Source: Cryptomeria japonica
Lineage: Eukaryota; Streptophyta; Pinopsida; Cupressales; Cupressaceae
Direction of reading: 5' to 3'
Assembly (NCBI RefSeq): GCF_030272615.1
Contig: NC_081411.1
Span: 211,562,744-211,626,743 of the forward strand
Length of the DNA: 64,000 nt
The notes under the pieces are model-generated. The model did no database searches. It was not told the origin of the DNA and worked only from the letters and a program-made list of their open reading frames with translations. A program made the position numbers and the translations under genes. This document shows, in pieces, positions 56,432-64,000 of this stretch. Numbering within the stretch: position 1 is the first letter of the stretch; every line of letters begins with the position of its first letter.

Positions 56432-56530
56432 AACGAAGAGGTAAAAAAGACCCGAAATAATAGAGACACCAATGGCAACCCACAAGCTTGGACATTCTAA
56501 ATGGAAAATTGTGGGGGTGCTAACACAACG

Positions 56531-56961
56531 GATCATTTTGCACTTAACCACAACTGATTTTTGGCATAATCAGATGCTATTTTGCAGTTCACCGCCTATT
56601 GTAATTAATCTATAATCTCTTGTAAGGCAGTGAGCCTTCCTCCAGAGTTGTTGCCTTGTTTTTGTAACTTGAGCAGTGAGCTCTAGGCAGTGTGCCTGAA
56701 TGCAAGTACACTCCCCTTATGTAATATTGTTTTGCTACGGGCCATAGTGGAATAATATTGTGGGTTCAAATCCTACCGTGGTTTTTTCTCTTTTGGGTTT
56801 CAACGTAAAAATATTGGTGTTATGGTTGCTTGGTTATTTGTTTTGTGTTGTTGCACTTTACTTTCTTTCTTATGCATCCGGTGGTTGAAGAATAAGCTTA
56901 GCAAGTTTGAAATTTGCAGAACATTGATTCACCCCCCTCTCAGTGTTCATTGATTCCAACA
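56531..56961 (+). repeat. Element E 3' LTR, second part
   Basis: Continues the alignment to the 5' LTR (about 42151-42591) and ends GATTCCAACA before the TATCT duplication. With 52381-53101 it makes a 1.15-kb LTR. Confidence 0.88.
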
Positions 56962-56966
56962 TATCT

Positions 56967-59900
56967 AACAAAATCCAAAGAGATAATATTGCTAGATATA
57001 ATTAGGTAGGAATAATTTATGATAGCGTTGGATACATAGATCAAATCTTTTTTAAGGGAAAGCATTTCTTATATCATAATTGCTTCACCTATAGTTTACT
57101 CATAATTTAAAGAACTTTGTGTACAAATTGATGCACTCTATACACAATAGACATCAATATTTATGTTTGGATTTTAATTTTTATAGTAAAATTAGATGCA
57201 TTCATATTTTTGCTCTTTGGTTTTAGGCACAAGTCATTAATTTCTAATAAATAAATGTTAATAACAAATGTTATTATTATCATTAATATTATTTTTTAAT
57301 TTAATTAATTAAAATATTTTTCTTTCGTGATGATTTTATTTTGTATTCATATTCATTCCCTATAGATGGTAGATACTTCCCCAATTCTAGCAATAATAGA
57401 AAACAATACATCATTTTTCAAAAAAAGGTTTTCCTTTAAAGAAAATTGTTATTGTTTTTTACCTATAACCAACAACAAATATAAATTAATGAAATTGTCT
57501 TAGTTGAGGTTTTTTAGAACTAATTCTTACCTACATGTATAGCAAGTACATTTTGAAAAGTGTATGGACATCTATAATTTCATTAATAGAATACAACATA
57601 TTGACACCTGGGGGGATTTATTGGTCACATCTCCCTATCGTTACTATAGCTACATTAATGCCAACTTGTTCACTAGCCATATCTATTCTTAGGAGATTGA
57701 TTGTGAGTTGTCACTATAACTTTTTAAAATTAAAGTATTATTAAAAAATATTAATAATATAATTAATATTTATGTTAAATTATTAATTATAATAATATAT
57801 AGATTATAATTAACATATTAATATTATAAAAATATATATTAATGAATATATTAATTGATAATAGATATAATACATTTCATTAATGAAAAAATGAAATTTT
57901 CATGCAAGGAAAATAAAATAAAAAACAAGAGAACATTATGAAAATAAACAAAACTGAAAGAACTTGAAGTCACATACAAAAATAAGATATTAAACTTAAG
58001 GGAATAAAATTACTAGTTGAGTTTTAATTAATGAATTATAATTATGGATAATTGTAACACATTGAGATAATACACTGGCTAATTTTGTTATCCACACTTT
58101 AAAAATTCCTATCTTACGGTGCAATTAGGTTTACCACCACTGCCTTATAGTAGAAGAACTTCCATCTTATGCCTAATTCAAAATCACATACTTTCAATTT
58201 AATGGCTCTAGTAGCACAATTGTAACTATGATGTATGAAAAAATTCCTTTATCTTGTTATACTTTGATGGATGTTCATACCCTACTCAAAAGCTTCCAAT
58301 TTGGTGCAAGCTCATAATACATTTGAAAATGTGAAGTTAATATAGGTTAGAGACTTTCTTGTTTATGGGCATCTCCCAAACTTCTACACTTGAAATACAT
58401 ATAAATAAGCTAATAATTAAAAAAAATATGAATATAGAAAATGAAAATTAGTAGCGAGCAATGAATGAATATAAGTTGTCCCTTTCTCAAAGTGCATTAT
58501 TTAGGATATAGGTCTACTAATAGGGGTCATGTCAAATAACACACAATAACACAAATTTCACACAAAAAAATTATATTTTTATTAAAAATATAGGTGATTA
58601 CATAACAAAAAAATATGGCATGCAGCATGCAACATGCAATAGGCTACAATACATTACAACTTCATTTTCCTTATTTTGGGAGCTTTCTACCTCTTTGTAG
58701 CTTCTAAAACTAAATCTAATTTCTACCATTTTCTTTCTCGTGATCTACCACTTTCTCCTTCATTTCCATGCCTTTTGGATATGAAAAAATATAGCCCAAT
58801 GAATTTATTGGCACCTCTAGGTGTGTTTTTAAAATTTTAATTTTCTTCATAAAAGTAACTTGCAACTTCTAGGGCTCATAACTTTTGACATGAGAACCCA
58901 AATGAGCCTATTTTTTTAATTTTAAGAGCTCAAATTTCTCTACTGCATGATTTTCTTAGATTAATAATTGATCAAACATTCATCATCCCTTTGAATCATT
59001 TAGAATTCCCTGAAATTTAAGTTGAATATTTTTTATACGATTTTTGAACCTTGAAACATTAATATCTCACTATCTACAAAAGGTATTTCAATTTTTTTCC
59101 ATCTTTTAATTTTACAATTCTAAAGCTCTAGGTACATTTTGAAGTCCCTACATTCTCAAATGCAAAAAAATATTGACATAAAAACCCTATAATCTTGGTC
59201 CTTTCAAGATATTTAAGAGAAAATCAGCTTCACGAGTAACAACTAGGCCAACCAAAATTAAAAAATCAAATATTCTTTTGAGTGATGCAAGATTGCTCTT
59301 ATGCCTTTGGATGCTCTTGTGTGGTGCCCTCTTGTGTCATCTACACTCAATATTAAAACTACACACAGAAAATCATTATAAATACCACCACATACCAACT
59401 CTATTTAAATGTTTTCTATTATTTTCCATCTCATTCTATTTTTTATCACCTTATTTTTTAATTTATATGAATGTTTATGTAACAGAACTTTTCTCCTAGG
59501 GTTAACTATGTATTTGTAGCTGAATTGATAGAATCATTATTAGAGCTAACACAATTTGTAATATATAATGCAATGCAAAATAGACATAAATAACAATGCA
59601 TATCATACATGTGATAATTTATAAGAATTCTAAAAGAAATAGCTAGCAAGACAAATTGGATAACTCAACCACACAAATCAATCATATCATCATCACATTG
59701 TATTTCCAATATCGTTCAACATCAATAATTTTTCAATACTTATCTTAATCATGAACACTTGAAGCGACTCCCTCTTGACTTCAATCTTCAACACACGAAA
59801 CACTAAACAAATGCAGAAAATCTCTGCTTCCAAATTAACACTAAGATTGCAATAAAGAACTAAAATTTTATTCATCAAATCTGGCAAACACTTTATTTAC

Positions 59901-62900
59901 ATTCCTGGCCTTCCAATGGCCATTAACTCTGCACTATCTCTCAGCTCAAAACATTTCAACTGCTACCTTCTTTGCAACGCAGCTTCACTGATTCTCACTG
60001 CTATGTGCCTTCAGGCCGAACCCTGACTCTCCTCTTCTTGGTCGCTTCTACCTGTGATACCTCTCTTCTTATATTGCACTTTACAATTTACAAATGGTTT
60101 TCTTCATTTCACAATTCTATTGTAGCTTTTCTATCTTCACACATTCTTTTTCCTCAAATTCAAAGCTATCGATTTCCTCTTCTAACATTAATTTCTGCAT
60201 TGATCTCTACCCTACTGTGCAACTCTCCCTCCTCCTCCTCTCACGCACCCACACCCCTCACTATTGCAACCCCTTAGACTTTTCACATTTGCTTATTAGG
60301 CTGATTTTCTTTGTTCTCTTTCTCTTAGCCAATGCCACACACGATTCTCTTCCTTTTCATTAGCATTTTTGTAAACCACCCTTTATCGCTTCATTTTCCT
60401 TTCCTTCCATCATGCCATGACATGTCAACTTCTCATCGTTTGATGGGGTAGTCTCAACCTTTCATTGGCCCCAATGATTTGCCCCTTTTCATTCACCACT
60501 ACATGCTTGGGAAATGGAAGTTGAATGACTTTCTATTGATCGATTTGGAAACAAAATACTCTCCTCCTATTGACACCACAACAACATATTAACTTTACGT
60601 CCTCGATGTCTTTCTCCCTTCCATTCATAATTGGAAGCTGAATGATATCCTACTGATATCTAGCAATCTTTAAAACAAATAGTTGCATTTCGTTCATTTC
60701 CCCAATCGCAACCTTAGGAATGTTTTACGTTTTGTCAACTGCATTTATTCGAAATTTTGTTAAGCCTTTCCAACAAATACATTTTGTACATAACTTGCAA
60801 TCAAAATATTTCACGTTCCTTTTGTATGCTTGTCTTACAATTACCACAACCATTTTCCCATTATGCTTCAATGGATATATGTACTGTATTCCAAAACTCT
60901 CACACAAGCTGCGAGGATGTGGCAAAGGTTGTGGAGACTGGTTTACATTATAGCCACTTGCATTTGCTTAAAGTTTCTAAAGCATTTTAATAATGATAAA
61001 AAATTGTTATTATTTATAGTTAAATTGCATTATATCGAACAGACATTACCTCAAACGGATAATACGCCTTGTTGATGTTTCCACATTTTGAATACATATC
61101 TATCGGGTAGTTTCAACTCTAACATCTAGTAATCGAGTCATAGAAATTTAAGATGGTGAGAACGTAACTCTGGTAAAGATGAAAGAGAGATGTTAGAGAC
61201 AACCAAACCAAATCAAAATCGAAAACCAAACTTGAAAATGTTTATGGGTGATGTCGATTACTAGTATGTCCAGATGCTCCTACATCAGATCATTCTCACT
61301 CTAAGAAAATTCTAGTGGCCTTGGGTTCTTTATGTCTATAGAACCCTTGGAGGAAATTGGTTCTTACATAGAACCTCGCATGCCTCATGATATGACAAAC
61401 ATAGCCTTAGCCAAGATACCTGGGTGTATGTTGTACCCTAAGTTGGACACACATTGTGTGCCCCTTCTCCAAATGCCCATAGCCAACCAAACCACTACCT
61501 TCTTCCATGAGTGATCTCCATGCCACCTTCCAAGTATCACATTAACAACTTATATATAATCTTGTAAGGGATGGTTTCCAAAGCATCACACCCTTTCAAA
61601 AGTTTCAATTTTGGTTGTCCTTTAATAAATATAATTACTCTTCTCTTTGAGAGAGTTTTTCATAAACAATCTTTATTAATATTTCTTTAAATCAAAGGAT
61701 TATAATATCCTTTACTTTTATCTCCCTTTTCTAATTCTAAAAGGGATATTTCATGTATCTTTGTCTTCTCTTGGAGAAAAAGTAGCATTTCAATGTATAT
61801 TGCAGTTGCACCTTATATTTTGTTGACCAATCATTTTTCCATGTATTCAATAGCTACCTATGATATCTATTAAAACACCCACAGTTTAAGTTTCAATAAT
61901 CAATTCTTATTTTATTGGCTATAATTTAACAAATTGTTATTATAATCTACAACTTTTCATTACATTGTGTATACTCATAAATTGTATACCCTACATGATT
62001 TCATGCTATGTTTAGCACCCATTTTGGAAGTTTACCCGATTCAATGCTAATAGGCTCAATCTAGGATAGATCTACAATATTAGTCTCACCCTATTGTGCC
62101 TAGACCTTTATGCAGCCTAATTAGGCTTCACACTAATGCCCAACACTAGTGTCCTCCAAATTCAACTCTAGGTTCAAATATGTGATTGTTATCTTTAGGC
62201 TCTTAAAGAATATAATCTTATGTTGACCTCTCTCAAGAAGATTTCCTATGAAAAGGTGCTAGTTGCACATTAAAGAAACTCCCTCCCTCATTTGCAACAC
62301 CTCCTAATAATATCTCTCTAATTCTAAGAAATCAATATCAATCAAGCGAAGAAGTCTAAGAGCACTATCAAGCAATGAAAATCTTCTATCAAGTATCATT
62401 CATTATTTATGATTCATCTTTATCATCATATTATACTAACCTTTTGTACAACTTAATGAAATAAAGTGAACACCACCTTACATGAGATTCAAGCAAGGTT
62501 CCATGCCTAAGGTAATCATTTTAGTTTATGTTTTTCAATTTTCTTTACTCCTAAGGGAGAATGCGATAACTTTCATCATCATTTATTGCTATTGTGGGTG
62601 TTGGAACACTAACATGTGGTTTGACTTAGGAAAACCTCTATACATCACAATAATTTCCTATTTTTCCATGTGTTCAAGATTATATTTGAATATTACAATT
62701 GATATAGTAATAGACACAAACAAAGAAGACAACAACAAATAGTTTCAAACTTTGAATGATTGAAAATCTTAAAAATCAAGTGCCCAACACCTTTGTCCTA
62801 CTAGTTTGACCCATTTTTTTAGGAGATAAGTGTGGAAAGCTTCTTGATTCCATTTATGGTCATCTCTTAGGCATCCACAACCTTCCAACATGAGTGACCA

Positions 62901-64000
62901 ATGTTTTTATCTTGCACAATGAGCTTCAAATTTCAATGTCATAATCTTCTTTATATCTCTTTTCTAGATTTATAACTCTCTTGTTTATTTAAATGTTCTA
63001 TAATTTTGGCATATTGTCAATCTTTTTCAATTTAACCCCCCTAAACCTAGTTCTCTTACACACATACACAACCAATCCCAATCACATGCAATTAGCAAAA
63101 GTGTTATCCTAAGACAACATGTTTCTTCCTTACGGACAACAATCCAAGCCCACTCACACCTCTAATATTGTATGGGAGAAGGATTGACATAAGCTAATGC
63201 ACATGATAGTCTAAGATCATGTTTCCAACACAAAACAAATTGAAATAAAATAAAATAATAATAAAAATAAATTTTCCCTCTAATATTTTAATTTTCTATA
63301 CATTCTCATTCCTTTTGAATCTAAGAAAAAGTATGTCTATCAATAGAACTTAAAAATTTTATTCCCACAAGTTGGTAAATATATTACAATTTATACAAAT
63401 AAAATTCATCATTCATGATAATTCTCCCTCATAACATTTTTTTATCTTACATTTAGATACTTTACAATGTCTCAATTCTCATAAAGAATATTTTCCATCC
63501 AATAATATCAATTTCATATCCACCTAAATTAACATGATTTGATATTTTATCTTGAATAATGATGTGACCTTATTTAGTATATTCAATTTATTACTTTCTA
63601 ATTTATTCTTTTATATCAATTATCCCATCCAAGAGTAATTTATATCACTTTAGGTAATTCTATTACTCCTAAGGTGGGAACTTGAAACTTTAACAACTAT
63701 AGAAAACACTTTAATTTATTTTCAACCTATGTGGAGTCCATTTATACATAATTATTGATAAAGAAGTTTGCACTTTTTTACAACACAAAATAAAATATAT
63801 CAAGTATATCCTATCCTCTCTTGAAAAGGAAATCCTATATGCTATTCAGATTAATCAAATGAGATAACCAAAAAGGTTGTGAAAGTCAAATTTTGACTAT
63901 ACTTACAATAACTCAATGATAATGTGACTTTGCTGGCAATCATGAGGGGACTTATGCATCTAACAAATCGGTTAACATATGATATGGAAATTTGGGTGAT
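56967..64000. other. AT-rich spacer without recognisable genes
   Basis: Seven kilobases of AT-rich DNA. Short frames (such as 59278-59499, 59972-60277, 60720-60953 and 62482-62742) have no motif, are hydrophobic by composition and overlap one another. Runs of TTAATAATATAATTAA-type sequence occur near 57720-57860. I see no LTR pair, no terminal inverted repeat with duplication and no RNA gene. Old, decayed transposons are likely but cannot be named. Confidence 0.5.

Larger units (their letters stand above)
53102..56525 (-). mobile_element. F: gene-carrying insertion with LTR-like TG...CA ends
   Basis: 3,424 bases inside the 3' LTR of E, bounded by TGTTGGTTAAC and GGTGCTAACA with a 5-base duplication. 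TG...CA ends and a 5-base duplication fit LTR-type integration, but I find no pair of terminal direct repeats, pol motif, clear primer site or purine tract. The terminal inverted match is only six bases (TGTTGG/CTAACA with one mismatch). It carries one decayed minus-strand gene and, near its right end, a roughly 125-bp array of hairpins. Confidence 0.6.
41448..56961 (+). mobile_element. Element E: non-autonomous LTR retroelement, same gene plan as element A
   Basis: LTRs at 41448-42591 and 52381-56961 (the latter split by F) start TGTTGG and end GATTCCAACA, with an exact TATCT duplication. Primer site TGGTATCAGAGCC, polypurine tract AAAGGGGGAGAT. Gene order: coiled-coil Gag-like protein with zinc knuckles, about 450-base spacer, ORF2 of about 1,085 codons. 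No pol domain is present. Excluding G and F it is about 7.4 kb, close to element A. The LTR sequence does not obviously resemble that of A, although the proteins do, so A and E look like separate families of one superfamily. Confidence 0.87.

Noticed and set aside
59278-59499. Small membrane protein in the right flank
   Set aside because: AT-rich, hydrophobic by composition, no motif, no supporting context.
60720-61075. Possible exon cluster
   Set aside because: Several overlapping frames on both strands, with no consistent codon pattern and no clear splice sites.

Overview
The window is transposon-dense DNA from a large plant genome. The mix suggests a gymnosperm, most likely a conifer: several Ty3/Gypsy and Copia-type LTR elements nested in one another, 1.1-1.6 kb LTRs, tRNA-iMet type primer sites (TGGTATCAGAGC), many stop codons and frameshifts, and AT-rich spacer. 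That assignment is inference. I see no intact host gene, no rRNA or tRNA gene and no CRISPR array.

Layout. (1) Positions 1-862 and 40836-41442 are the two halves of an older locus. It carries a decayed reading frame and ends in an A-tract. (2) Element A (minus strand, 863-40830, TSD AATGG) split this locus. It is a non-autonomous LTR retroelement of about 7.8 kb stretched to 40 kb by four later insertions: B1 (2908-7074, non-autonomous Copia-like, TSD GCCAA), B2 (7786-25286, Tat-lineage Gypsy with dual RNase H, TSD GATAC/AATAC), C (26311-36054, chromovirus in a truncated tandem arrangement, no TSD) and D (37573-38334, solo-LTR-like). (3) Element E (plus strand, 41448-56961, TSD TATCT) has the same gene plan as A. 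It is interrupted by G (43280-47943, large solo-LTR-like, TSD TAATA/TAATC), which itself holds H (about 44058-45593, 3' end of a Tat element), and by F (53102-56525, TSD CAATG/CAACG), a unit with LTR-like ends carrying an unfamiliar minus-strand gene. (4) Positions 56967-64000 are AT-rich spacer without recognisable genes.

How the parts work together. B2 and C encode or once encoded capsid, protease, reverse transcriptase, RNase H and integrase. A, E and B1 lack reverse transcriptase and integrase and must have moved with enzymes supplied in trans. A and E are the most interesting objects. Each has a Gag-like protein (coiled coil, a GLGY-type motif, four or five CCHC knuckles) and then, where pol should be, a roughly 1,000-codon second reading frame (ORF2) of unknown function. 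ORF2 is recognisably homologous in A and E although their LTRs look unrelated. When the insertions are removed at their target-site duplications, the A and E frames rejoin in phase, so the proteins were open when the insertions arrived. B2 also carries an antisense plant-mobile-domain gene, a G-patch-like motif, and a 20-bp-period motif present at both ends of its internal region.

All boundaries were read by eye from terminal repeats and target-site duplications. Family names rest on motif recognition, not database searches.
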